This document shows, piece after piece, positions 46,336-58,733 of a DNA stretch of 64,000 nt (position 1 is the first letter of the stretch; each line of letters begins with the position of its first letter). Position numbers and translations under genes: made by a program. Origin of the DNA: Pteria penguin (lineage: Eukaryota > Mollusca > Bivalvia > Pterioida > Pteriidae). The DNA is taken from positions 4,404,501 to 4,468,500 of the forward strand of contig CM068589.1 in the NCBI GenBank assembly GCA_035048485.1. Direction: 5' to 3'. The notes under the pieces were generated by a model that was given only the letters and a program-made list of their open reading frames with translations, was not told where the DNA came from and searched no databases.

Positions 46336-46341
46336 AATAAA
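46336..46341 (+). promoter_or_regulatory. Polyadenylation signal AATAAA
   Basis: AATAAA lies 60 bases after the TGA of the SAMD9-like gene, the usual position for a short 3' UTR. A T-rich block (46425-46455) follows. Confidence 0.5.
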
Positions 46342-48779
46342 AAGTAAGAATTATAAATGATAGAAATTCGATGAAAACATTGTTGAAGTGCAGAGTTGGG
46401 TTTATCTATTTATTGAACTTTTCTTTTTCTTTTTCTTTTTCTTTTCTTCTCTTTTGATTTTGGTGCTCCATAGAAAGGATAAGTGATATCTTTTGAGTCA
46501 GGATAGCCTATCATTTAAAAAAAATTCTTTCTGTTCATTTTTCAGTATCATGAACTTTCTGATGAGAGGAAAAGGTTAGTGTCAGAAAAAGAATTACTGA
46601 TTGAGAGGCGGTTATCTCCCATAGACATGTAGTAAACTTCAAAGACGTTACATAAGGGTTTTTTCTTATTTCTTTTTCTTCTTATTATTATTATTATTTT
46701 AAATTTGTCGTTGTTGTTGTTGTTTTTCATCCAGTGTTGTATTTGTATTATTAACATGTGTGTAGTTGACATGGTATTTGAGAGGAATAAAACTATATTT
46801 CGCCATCTATCAAATTTCACCAAGTAACAAATGTGCATATTTGTATCATTTAAATAATTCATAGAATATATCAACAGAAAAAAAGATAATTTTCAATAAG
46901 TCCCAATTCGTTGTAGTTGTTTATTTCCAGGAATATTCGTCATCGTATGTCATAATTTTCTTGCACTTGTTACTTTCAGTGTCATTTGTCATTTTATATA
47001 ATTCCCATGTTTCCTTCTTTGCATCAAAACCATATCTTCTTTTTTCATGGCCCATGGCTCAAACTACTGCCGTATAAATAATCTACAGATAATTTTTAAA
47101 AAAGCTTATGTCAACTCACCATATAACTCTAACATACTCGCCGTACAGAAATACAAATAAGGTGCACTTATCTTTCGTGGTTTGGGATGATCGTAATCAA
47201 TGAACACTAATCCCAAATTCTAGATGTGTGTAAAATACACGATAATCATGTCAAGAGTAAGTAACTCGTACAGAAACACCATTTCAAAATGCAAGACGAT
47301 GTATTGAATACACAAGCTTTTTGCGTCATTTTGATAATAAATAATTAATCTAGATTTTAATTGAAACTTCGAGATTGGAGAATAATCTTGCAGATTTATT
47401 TTATTAAAGTATGATGAATCAGTCAAACAATTTATGTTGTCATGGAGAACTAATGATGATCCTCGATTCAAGTCGGTAATATGCAATATACCTGATCAAC
47501 AACGGGGGATAACTCTTACAGAAACTATACTCAGATATGCATGATTGCGTATAGAATACACATGACACGCCATGTGATCATAAATAGCCATAACTAGTCC
47601 TTAATTCTAGTAGTATGTAAGATATAGGTAAATACAGATATCAGGAAAAATTGCAGGTCGAGTTTTTGTTAAAGTATCTTTCGGGTTAAACGACTTACAC
47701 CAAATATCAAAAGTGTGAAAAATAAAATTTTGACTTCAACTGAAACACTCGATAATGTAGACTGAAATTTTTGTCAATTACTTTAAAACTGTTGAATTTG
47801 AAGATAAACCAAAATGCAAAAGGTAGAAAATGGTTAAAATGATTTTGGGGTAAATTATCTTATAAATCCTATGGACAAACATTGTATTACCATTGTAATA
47901 AACCGCTTATGATGGTGGTTTTTTTTTTTCGAATTTTATTTTTTCTTGAAAATCCGCTATATCAATAATTAACAGTGGATTATAACCTTATTATAATGGA
48001 GGAGCCTCTGTCTTTAAATAGTCCATTAAGCATATAAACAATACTAAAGACCTGTGCAACTTGGTAAAATTTGTAAAACATGCTTATAATATTAGAAAAT
48101 CTTAATGTATGGTATTATATTACCTTATATTCTATTATAATGCACTCAGTCATGTATTCAATTTATTTATATTTGTGTAAATAACCTTATTTATAAATCC
48201 ACATTTATATGTATCTATTTGATCGATAAACTGGTCTGGAGGCGCGGTATATCGGGACGATCGCTATTTTTGTTACTTATTGGCCATTACAAGTAATTTT
48301 AACTGCACAACTTGAAAGAACTACGTCTTTTAAATTGTATGCCAATGGACATATTAAAATTTGTCATTTAGTATAATTTTAACAATCCGTCTGGATTTAC
48401 CTCTCCGACCAGTATACTACTAATGACGAGTAAAGTATACTATGTTATTGTTCTTCGGGGCATGTAACAATATGTGTGAGAGCATGGCTGAATTTTTGCA
48501 CATCACAGAATGCGTATATGTAAATTATTACACATGACTCTGTAGTGTTAGGTGGGTTGTTTTTTTTTTCAATGCCTCAATGACATATGAGTTACCGCCA
48601 AAAAAAAAAATTCAACACATTTTCTATTGTGTATTGATTTTTATGACTGACAATATGCATTATCCGATTGTTTTGTATTGAAAGGATTTCTTAAGATTTG
48701 AATCCATATTTTGGGTTCTTGTAGATATATAATATTTTCATCAATTAATGCATCATTTTATCGATATTTTGAATTGTAT
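46342..48779. other. Intergenic, no gene seen
   Basis: AT-rich with short T-runs and a CTTTTT-rich patch (46424-46455). Two segments near 47220-47330 and 47500-47640 share loosely similar words (TACAGAAAC, GAATACACA, CATGATTG), possibly an old tandem duplication. No protein-like frame is present. Confidence 0.5.
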
Positions 48780-48896
48780 TATATACTTGTATAATATGTA
48801 CATGTAAGTATATACCTGTATACTATGTATGAATATACTTGCATTATGTATATACCTGTATACTATGTATGTATATACTTGTATAAAATGTATATA

Positions 48897-48931
<35 letters not shown>

Positions 48932-49165
48932 TTGTATGATATGTACGTATATACCTGTATACTATGTATGCATATACCTGTATACTATAAATATACCTGT
49001 ATACATTGTATGTACTATATACATGTACACTATGTATATACATGTACACTATGTATGTACATGTACACTATGTATGTACATGTACACTATGTATGCATAT
49101 ACCTGTATTCTAGGTATATTTATACCTGTATACTACGTATTTATATATCTATATATAATGTATGT
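48780..49165. repeat. Degenerate tandem repeat of TATAC/TGTAC words
   Basis: Units of roughly 19-30 bp built from ATATACCTGTATACTATGTA and ACATGTACACTATGTATGT, with a (TA)n run at 48899-48930. Overlapping open frames on both strands are rich in Tyr, Ile, Val and Cys and are artefacts of the repeat. Confidence 0.85.
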
Positions 49166-50799
49166 TTACAAAGAACGTTAAAAATGTCCAGACGAAAGGG
49201 GATGTGGAGTTTGTTCACTCGATGTCAGGTGATGCTGTCTGTCATTGACATTGGAATGTTTTATTGCCCATACTTTTATGGATTTAACTGGATGCTGAAA
49301 AAAAAGATTAAATGTACTTTGTGCATTATAATTGTTTTCTATCGTAAATGGTTTGTTTTTACTTTCTTTTTGTTTTTGGTTTCGTTGCCTTAGAACAATG
49401 TTAGTATCACAATATTTCATGATTACTATATTATCAGATTTAAATATGCATGTTCATGTGAACAACCATTCTAAATGAAGAATAAGGTACAACAGAGCTG
49501 TGTTTAAGATCTTTGAAAATAATCAGATTAAAAGCTTACATGTTTTGAATATATCAGCTCGTCAGATCAGAACATCGCTTTTTCAAACATTACTTGTACA
49601 TGAAGATTAGAAATCAGATATTATATATATAGTAAATATAGGCCATTTTAATATTCATTTCACTGATACTGGAATTGATTTTTAAACATTAAAGCAAATG
49701 AAAATGAGTTGATTCCCTATACTATATTACATTGTACATTGATTACATTGTACTCTGGTATTGATGGCGGGTGTAATACTCTTTATAGGAGATCCTTACT
49801 TCTCCTGGATACTTTCTCTTTTTTATCAAATCTTATTTTTCTTACCATGTTACAAAGTTGTCAGTATCCCCTGATTTGTAAGAGCCCGTGTATTTCCATT
49901 GAATCTTGTAGTTTTTATTTTACATGTCATTTTTTTACTGTTAAACAGCAAAAGAAATCGCTTTCTCACGATTTATCAATATTCAATATATTATATATAT
50001 TTGATACATTTTCTCTCCAGTGTAAACAAAGAGCTATTCATTCATAATAATTTTTTCGATATATTTCTTTAATAAAATATTGTTTTACATCTTATACCTA
50101 TATTTATCTTCGTTAATAGTTTTATTTGACAGTACATGTGGGGCAACTCTCCTATCACATGTGCGTAGTGATTTTATGTAGTCCCAAATACAAATAGTTC
50201 CGACTCTGGCACTCAATTGCTGGCTTATGATAATAAATATCTTTTTGATGTTTTCTATGAAAAAAGAGATTAGAGAATTAAATGACAGCATGTGAGAATT
50301 TGTAGTCAATTATATACTGGATTAAACTACATTCATCACTAAAAGAGGGTTCCCATGGCTATACAACCACCCACCCAAAGCGGTGTGGAATGGTTTACGC
50401 CTACGTCAACAGTGACATTGGGCGTTGTTTTTTACTGCCTCATTCCGTTGACGCTGGACTTTAGGCCTGAATTATTGACTCATTTACGCCACGGAATCGA
50501 CTGCTCCACATATACAGCACTTCAAACAGATAAAAAGCTAAAAAGGAAAAAAACAACTTAACACTGCAAAGTTTTGCTGTCTACAGTATTTCCTTTATCA
50601 CTTCCACCACTGGTAACCTACGATGAGATGAGATAGAATTAGTCAGAGACAACCCCCCCCCCCCCCCCCATCTTTCTCGCAGATTACATAAACGTACGAG
50701 TTTCATGGTATTTAACCTTCGCCTCCAACGACAGCAGCAAGTTTAATTCCTCCATATATTCCAAAACAGACACCCAACTGATCACGTGACATCACCACA
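49166..50799. other. Intergenic with a poly-C tract
   Basis: No gene was recognised. A C-run occupies about 50652-50669. Confidence 0.5.
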
Positions 50800-53700
50800 A
50801 AATATGGCACTGACTACTCAGCTACTCTATAGGCTACTTTTCTACGCCTCTGTTTACAGTGACTTTGATAATGACTACGCCACTATCTACCCAGCTACAC
50901 CACGGATAATAGTGACTACACCATTGACTACACTACCAATTCCTCGGATACGCCACTGATTACGGTGATTAAACCATCGACTACACGTCATTGATCACAC
51001 TAACTACGGTAGAGACTATACATTAACTACTCTGCTATGTCATTGATCACACTGACTACGGCAGTGACTATATACTAACTACTTACCTAGATCATTGATC
51101 ACACTGACTACAACAGTGACTATATACTAATTATTCAGCTACGTCATTGATCACACTGACTACGGCAGTGACTATGCACTAACTACTCAGCTACGTCATT
51201 GATCACACTGACTTCTGTAGTGACTATACACTAACGACTTAGCTACGACATTGATCATACTGACTACGGTAGTGACTATACACTAATTACTTAGCTATGT
51301 CATTTATCACACTGCATACGACAGTGACTATACACTGACTACTTAGCTACGTCATTGATCACACTGACTTCTGTAGTGACTATACACTAACTACTCAGCT
51401 ACGTCATTGATCACACTGACTACGGCAGTGACTATACACTAATTACCTAGCTATGTCATTTATCACACTGACTACGGCAGTGGCTATACACTAACTACTC
51501 AGCTATGTTGTTGATCACACTGACTACGGCAGTGGCTATACACTACCAACTCAGCTATGTTATTGGTCACACTGACTACGGCAGTGACTATACACTAACT
51601 ACTCAGCTACGTCATTGATCACACTGACTACGGTAGTGATTATTCACTAACTACTCTGCTACGTCATTGATCACACTGACTACGGCAGTGACTATACACT
51701 AACTATTCAGCTACGTCATTGATCACTCTGACTACGGTAGTGACTATTCACTAACTACTCTGCTACGTCATTGATCACATTGAATACGGCAGTGACAATA
51801 CACTAATTACTTAGCTATGTCATTTATCACAATGAATACGACAGTGACTATACACTGACTACTTACCTACGTCATTGATCACATTGGCTACGGCAGTGGC
51901 TATAAACTACCAACTCAGCTATGTTATTGGTCACACTGACTACGGCAGTGCCTATATACTAACTACTAAGCTACGTCATTGATCACACTAACTACGGTAG
52001 TGATCACACTGACTACGGAAGTGACTATACACTAACTACTTAGCTGCGTCATTAATCACACTGACTACAGAAGTGACTATACACTGATTACTAAGCTATG
52101 TCATTGATCACACTGACTATGGCAGTGACTATACACTAACTACTCAGCTATGTCATTGATCACACTGACTACGGAAGTGACTATACACTGGTTACTCCGC
52201 TACCTCAATGATCACAATGACTACCGTAGTGACTATACACTAACTACTTAGCTACGTCATTGATCACACTGACATCGACAGTGACTATACGCTAACGATT
52301 TAGCTACGTGATTGATCAGACTGACTACGACAGTGACTTTACACTAACTACTTAGCTACGTCATTGATCACACTGACTACGGCAGTGGCTATACACTAAC
52401 TACTCAGCTATGTTATTGATCACACTGACTACGGCAGTGACTATACACTAACTACTCAGCTACGTCATTGATCACACTGACTACGGTAGTGATTATTCAC
52501 TAACTACTCTGCTACGTCATTGATCACACTGACTACGGCAGTGACTATACACTAACTACTCAGCTACGTCATTGATCACTCTGACTACGATAGTGACTAC
52601 TCACTAACTACTCTGCTACGTCATTGATCACACTGACTACAGCAGTGACTATATACTGATTACTCAGCTATGTCATTGATCACACTGACTTCTGTAGTGA
52701 CAATACACTAACGACTTAGCTACGTCATTGATCACACTGACATTGACAGGGACTATACACTAACGACTTAGCTACGTCATTGATCACACTGACTACGACA
52801 GTGACTATACACTGACTACTCAGCTATGTCATTGATCATACTTACTAGAGCAGTGACTATACACTAACTACTCTGCTACGTCATTGATCACACTGACTAC
52901 GGCAGTGACTATGCACTAACTCCTCAGCTACGTCATTAATCACACTGACATCGATAGTGACTATACACTAACTACTTAGCTACGTCATTTATCACACTGA
53001 CTTCTGTAGTGACTATACACTAACGACTTAGCTACGTCATTGATCACACTGACTACGACAGTGACTATACACTAACGACTTAGCTACGTCATTGATCACA
53101 CTGACTACGACAGTGACTATACACTAAATACTTAGCTACGTCATTGATCACACTGACCACGACAGTGACTATAAACTAACTACCTAGCTACGACATTGAT
53201 CACACTGACTACGGCAGTGACTATACACTAACTACTCCGCTACGTCATTGATCACTCTGACTACGGTAGTGACTATGCACTAACTACTTAGCTACGTCAT
53301 TGATCACACTGACTACGGCAGTGACTATGCACTAACTACCTTGCTACGTCATTGATTTCGATTACTACGGCCACTACCTCATTGACTACTCAGCTACGCC
53401 ACTGATCACGTTGTCTATGCCACTGACTACTCAGTAACGCCATTGACTATTTAGTTACGTCAGTGATCATAGTGACTACTCCACTGGCTACGCAAATGAT
53501 TATGCCACTGACTAATAACTGATCTATTTATCAATGAGACTACCTCACTGATCGCAGTCACTATACTTATAACTACGTCACTGACTCCTCACATGCATCA
53601 CTGATCTCGGTGACTACGGCACAAATTACTCAGATACGACACTTATCAGAATGACTTCGCCACCGATTACTTAACTAATGATGTCACTGGCTACTCAGGT

Positions 53701-54090
53701 TCGCCACTGATTACACTAAGCCACCGACTATTTCACTAAATTCTCTGATACGATACTGATCATGTTGACTATGCCACTGACTAATCTTTTACACTACTGA
53801 ATATGCTAGTTGTCCTAGTAATCCTGACCATTCAGCCACGCAACTGACCAATCAACTACGCTGCTGACCATTCAGCTACGCAACTGATTGCTCAACTATG
53901 CCGCCGACCCTTCAGCTACGCATCTTTTTGCTCGACTACGCCGCTGATCATTCAGCTACGCACCTCATCGATCAACTATGCCGCTGACTACTCAGCAATG
54001 CCATTAAACAAGCCACTGACCAGTGCACTGTGCCATTGACTACTCAGTTTCACCACTTATCATTGTGACATAGTGACTGACTACGGAATA
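50800..54090. repeat. 52 bp minisatellite array with decayed flanks
   Basis: The core, about 50990-53370, consists of roughly 45 units of period 52: CACTGACTACGGCAGTGACT, ATACACTAACTACTCAGC, TACGTCATTGATCA. Variants (TTCTGTAGTGAC, CATCGACAGTGAC, ACTATTCACTAACTACTCTG) recur in blocks, which indicates higher-order duplication. The flanks 50800-50990 and 53370-54090 keep only words such as TACGCCACTGA and TCAGCTACGC, as older versions of the same array would. It is non-coding: stops occur in all frames. Confidence 0.9.
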
Positions 54091-54882
54091 GGTTATGGCA
54101 ATGCCTGCTTTAAATTAGACTATTAATCAATGATGGCATTATTCTGACTTCCCAAAACATTAAAATGAATAATTCGATCTGCTTTTCATGCACACTATTA
54201 AAGGCAACGAAGATATTCTTTCAAATGAATATCAAAAAATTAAAAAGGATACTAGATCTATCATAATAACATAGTCATTGAAATCACTCGATAGTACGTA
54301 ATAGTAAGCATTGATATCAGTACACAGATGTACTATATAACCTATATGTATGGTGTATGTAACATGACAAGTGTCCATTGGTCACTGAATATTGGAAACA
54401 ACCATCATGGTGTTCCCACATTTATGTATTTATTTTACATCACATTTCCAAGTTTTAGGCAACATCACAGACGATAATAATATACTAAAACCCATCTCAA
54501 TGATGCTTATTTCGTGATCAGATTTATGCTATATGTTATATTCATATGGAATATCCTAAATGTGTATATATAAGTTTTGGTCAAAGGATATGGAATCTAG
54601 CACTTCACTCCGTATAATAACCATTCATATATACACGTGTGTATACATTACAAATATCTATCTTATTCACAAGTTGTATTTATTCAGTACTGTCTTCTTC
54701 CTTCGGTGACCGAGTTATCATCACAGAGTTCATCTTTTCAAGTTGATGTCATTGAAGTTATTGCTATGTAGCATGAATCTTTTCCCATCCCGTCTCCTTA
54801 GTTTAATATGTATATATTTGGAGAATAGATTTGGTTTTCTGAGTTCTTTTTCACACATTTTCATTGAGTCTTTTCCTTAAAC

Positions 54883-55061
54883 AGAGTTATATTTCTCATT
54901 TGGAGCGGTATCTGATGTAATACAATTATGACGTCATCAAATTCCTATGAAAACGTCATTTGTGGACTATCATTTCTTTTAGGTTTAGATCTGTTTCCAT
55001 AGAATATGATGACGTCATAATTGTTTTACCTCAGATACCATCCCAAATGGGAAGTAACTCT
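54883..55061. mobile_element. Short inverted-repeat element with TGACGTCA sites
   Basis: About 70 bp arms: AGAGTTATATTTCTCATTTG, GGTATCTGATGTAATACAAT, TATGACGTCATCAAATTC. The inverse is read from the right end AGAGTTACTTCCCATTTGGG inward. Each arm carries one ATGACGTCAT palindrome, a perfect CRE/ATF-type octamer. It has the size and form of a MITE; no target-site duplication was identified. Confidence 0.8.
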
Positions 55062-55984
55062 ATATAAAACGAGAAGACCGAATTCACCAGTTATAGACGC
55101 TTTATGGTATGGGGTGTATGCCGGTTTGTCTGCCATTGTGTCTGTTTGTTGGTCTGCCTGTTAGTGTAGGTCTGTCTGTTCGTCTATGCATCTACCTAGT
55201 GGTCTGTGCGTCTGTCTGTACATGTTTATATATGTGTCTGTCTGTCTCTCTTGCATCTATGCGTTTCTCTGATGGTCTGTCTGTTTGCAGATTTTTCTGT
55301 CTGATCGTCGGCCTGTGCGTCTTCTTTTCTCACTTTTCCATATGTTTCAGTTTTACCTTTCCTCCCCGTTTTTTCGTGATTCAGTGATTCCGATGTGCAA
55401 TGTTGAATAACGTTCTATAGTGTATAATCCTTACAATAAATTCATTTCATATCCATGAAAACTGTGCTTTGTCCATAGGCTTCAATATTAGGTTAATTAG
55501 GGCATATTTACCTGTTTGATATAATTAAAACACATCTTGGTAAACTTTCATAATTAACTATATTCTAATGATCACAACCAGAGCCGCTTGGTGGTGTTTT
55601 AATGACTTTCAACATGCACGAATGTTCCCTTGACCATACCTTGTAAAACAAAAGAAATTTGCCTAATCTAATACCATAACGGCAGGTATGTTGATATGTT
55701 AATAATTACCTGTGAGTGGTAAAGATCTTGTTTACATTATATCAATTAGGAAAAAAATCCCCAATGCAAATACATAGTTTTCACTGTTGTAAAAAGCCAT
55801 CTGTAAAAATAAGCCAGGTATATAAAGTACACGCATATATATTTATTTTACTTCATACTGGTATTCAGTGTTTTACATCCTTTGGAAATGGTACTAAGCA
55901 TGATTCAATTTATATATATTTGGTAAAATATTGTACAGAATTTCTGTTTAGGAATCATAAAGAAAGTTCTACACTGAAAACTGA
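55062..55984. other. Intergenic with CTGT-rich stretch
   Basis: 55120-55320 is rich in GTCTGTCTG-type words and gives a low-complexity open frame. The remainder is AT-rich. A tandem array follows directly at 55985. Confidence 0.5.
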
Positions 55985-57560
55985 GGTAGCGTGTCTGGTC
56001 TGTGACTGAGAGGGCTTAGGTTGTAGTCCCATTGCCGTCTCCATGATATCGTGTCTGGAAAGTGACTAGGAGTTCTTAAGTTATAGTACCATTGCCGTCG
56101 CAATGATATCGTGTCTGGTCTGTGACTGAGAGGACTTAGGTTGTAGTCCCATTGACGTCTCCATGATATCGTGTCTGGTCCGTGACTGAGAGGTCTTAGG
56201 TTGTAGTCCCATTGCCGTCTTCGTGATATCGTGTCTGGTCAGTGACTGAGAGGTCTTAGGTTGTAGTCCCATTGCCGTCTTCGTGATATCGTGTCTGGTC
56301 CGTGACTGAGAGGACTTAGGTTGTAGTCCCACTGCCGTCTCCATGATATCGTATCTGGTCCGTGACTGAGAGGACTTAGGTTGTAGTCCCATTGCCGTCG
56401 CCATGATATCGTGTCTGGTCCGTGACTGAGAGGACTTAGGTTGTAGTCCCATTGCCGTCTCCATGATATCGTGTCCGGTCCGTGACTGATAGGTTTTAGA
56501 TTGTAGTCCCATTGCCGTCTCCATGATATCGTGTCTGGTCCGTGACTGAGAAGACTTAGGTTGTAGTACCATTGCCGTAGCCATGATATCGTGTCTGGTC
56601 CGTGACTGAGAGGACTTAGGTTGTAGTCCCACTGACGTCTCCATGATATCGTGTCTGATCCTTGACTGAGAGGACTTAGGTTGTAGTCCCACTGACGTCT
56701 CCATGATATCGTGTCTGATCCTTGACTGAGAGGACTTAGGTTGTAGTCCCATTGCCGTCTTCGTGATATCGTGTCTGGTCAGTGACTGAGAGGTCTTAGG
56801 TTGTAGTCCCATTGCCGTCTTCGTGATATCGTGTCTGGTCAGTGACTGAGAGGTCTTAGGTTGTAGTCCCATTGCCGTCTTCGTGATATCGTGTCTGGTC
56901 AGTGACTGAGAGGTTTTAGATTGTAGTCCCACTGCCGTCGCCATTATATCGTGTCTGGTCTGTGACTGAGAGGACTTAGGTTGTAGTCCCAATGACGTCT
57001 CCATGATATCGTGTCTGGTCCTTGACTGAGAGGACTTAGGTTGTAGTACCATTACCGTCGCCATGATATCGTGTCTGGTCTGTGACTGAGAGGACTTAGG
57101 TTGTAGTCCCATTGACGTCGCCATGATATCGTGTCTGGTCCGTGACTGAGAGGACTTAGGTTGTAGTCCCACTGCCGTCTCCATGATATCGTATCTGGTC
57201 CGTGACTGAGAGGACTTAGGTTGTAGTCCCATTGCCGTCGCCATGATATCGTGTCTGGACTGTGACTGAGAGGTCTTAGATTGTAGTCCCATTGCCATCG
57301 CCATGATATCGCGTCTGGTCTGTGACTGAGAGGTCTTAGGTTGTAGTCCCATTGCCGTCGCCAAGATATCGTGTCTGGTCTGTGACTGAGAGGACTTAGG
57401 TTGTAGTCCCATTGCCGTCGCCATGATATCGTGTCTGGACTGTGACTGAGAGGACTTAGATTGTAGTCCCATTGCCGTCGCCATGATATCGTGTCTGGAC
57501 TGTGACTGAGAGGTCTTAGATTGTAGTCCCATTGCCGCCTCCGTGATATCGTGTCTGGTC
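55985..57560. repeat. 60 bp minisatellite, about 26 units, open on the minus strand
   Basis: The period is exactly 60 bp: CCATGATATCGTGTCTGGTC, CGTGACTGAGAGGACTTAGG, TTGTAGTCCCATTGCCGTCT. Because 60 is 20 codons the minus strand keeps one frame for 483 codons (56081-57532) with the unit MGLQPKSSQSRTRHDIMETA and variants. Variation is concentrated at a few positions, and pairs of neighbouring units share variants. No promoter, splice site or signal peptide was found, and composition follows the repeat, so it is annotated as a satellite and not as a gene. Confidence 0.9.
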
Positions 57561-57571
57561 CGTGACTAGGA

Positions 57572-57701
57572 GTAACTGACCTACCTTTACGTTACTAGGA
57601 GTTCTTACGTTGGAAACACTTTACAGCCTCCATAGTTGTGTGTCTATCGGATGATGCATAATGTACATTGTCCTACAACCTCGTAAAGGTAGGTCAGTTA
57701 C
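57572..57701. repeat. 20 bp perfect inverted repeat at the satellite edge
   Basis: GTAACTGACCTACCTTTACG (57572-57591) is the exact reverse complement of 57682-57701. A 90 bp spacer separates the arms. The left arm overlaps the last, broken satellite unit. Confidence 0.85.
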
Positions 57702-58012
57702 ATGTAACATTAGCTCCAGTTTTTATTGATCTATTGATTTGTTTATCTATTTATTTATTTACTAATTCTGCATGACATTAGGTTGATGCCGTCGCCATAG
57801 TGACATTATATTGTGACAAAAGACAACCCCACAAACTAAACTATTAAAAGTGTCCTGACCTGTAGAGCAACATTCATGAATGGGTCTCTGTTGTAGTGAA
57901 AATACTACAAAATTTCTCGTTTTACACTTTGATGTAGAACGCGGAAGTGGCCCCGCGGTCATAATTTATACCACCCCGTGCAGCTATTCTGTCACAGAGA
58001 TTTACTGACGAT

Positions 58013-58653
58013 ATGGGTCGTTCACTTGACGGTAAGGAACATTACTTGTAAAATGACTATCGTAAACATATTTAAAGCGTAGTCTTATTTCTAATATTAA
58101 CTGCACAATGCTTTGAATCTGTCATATTTTTAATACCTTGCAATGTTTATGCTATATTTAGTTATTTCAAAATTTTCGATCATAGTAGAAAAATGTTTCT
58201 GGTCTCGATTAAACAAAAGATTTATGATGATAGACATACTGAAAATGCATCACTTGTTTGTGAGTTAAGTTCTTTCTTTCTTCTTTTTAATTTCTTTAAT
58301 TTATTTATCATTATTTCATATAGATTCTGTATTTATTATCATTATTGCATATAGATTCTGTATTTATTATCATTATTTCATATATATTCTGCATTTATTA
58401 TCATTATTTCATATATATTCTGTATTTATTATCATTATTTCATATATATTCTGTATTTATTATCATTATTTCATATATATTCTGTATTTATTTATTCATA
58501 TATGTATTAGTCTGGTTGAATTAGCTCACACAAGCAGATGAATCGAAATTTTGTTTATATTCGTCAGCTTTTCGAACAAATCTATTCTAAATTTCATCTC
58601 AAAAACCATGGCAACAATAAAAAAGTATATGAATATCTAAATAGGTAAACAAA

Positions 58654-58733
<80 letters not shown>

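Noticed and set aside
48753..49393. Tyr/Ile-rich open frames on both strands
   Set aside because: They are translations of TATAC/TGTAC tandem repeats.
54900..55070. Promoter with CRE sites for a neighbouring gene
   Set aside because: The sites belong to a mobile inverted-repeat element and no gene starts nearby. They are kept only as an element feature.
56081..57532. Long minus-strand open frame as a repeat-protein gene
   Set aside because: It is a direct consequence of a 60 bp tandem array. No start context, splice sites, signal peptide or unique flanking domain were found.
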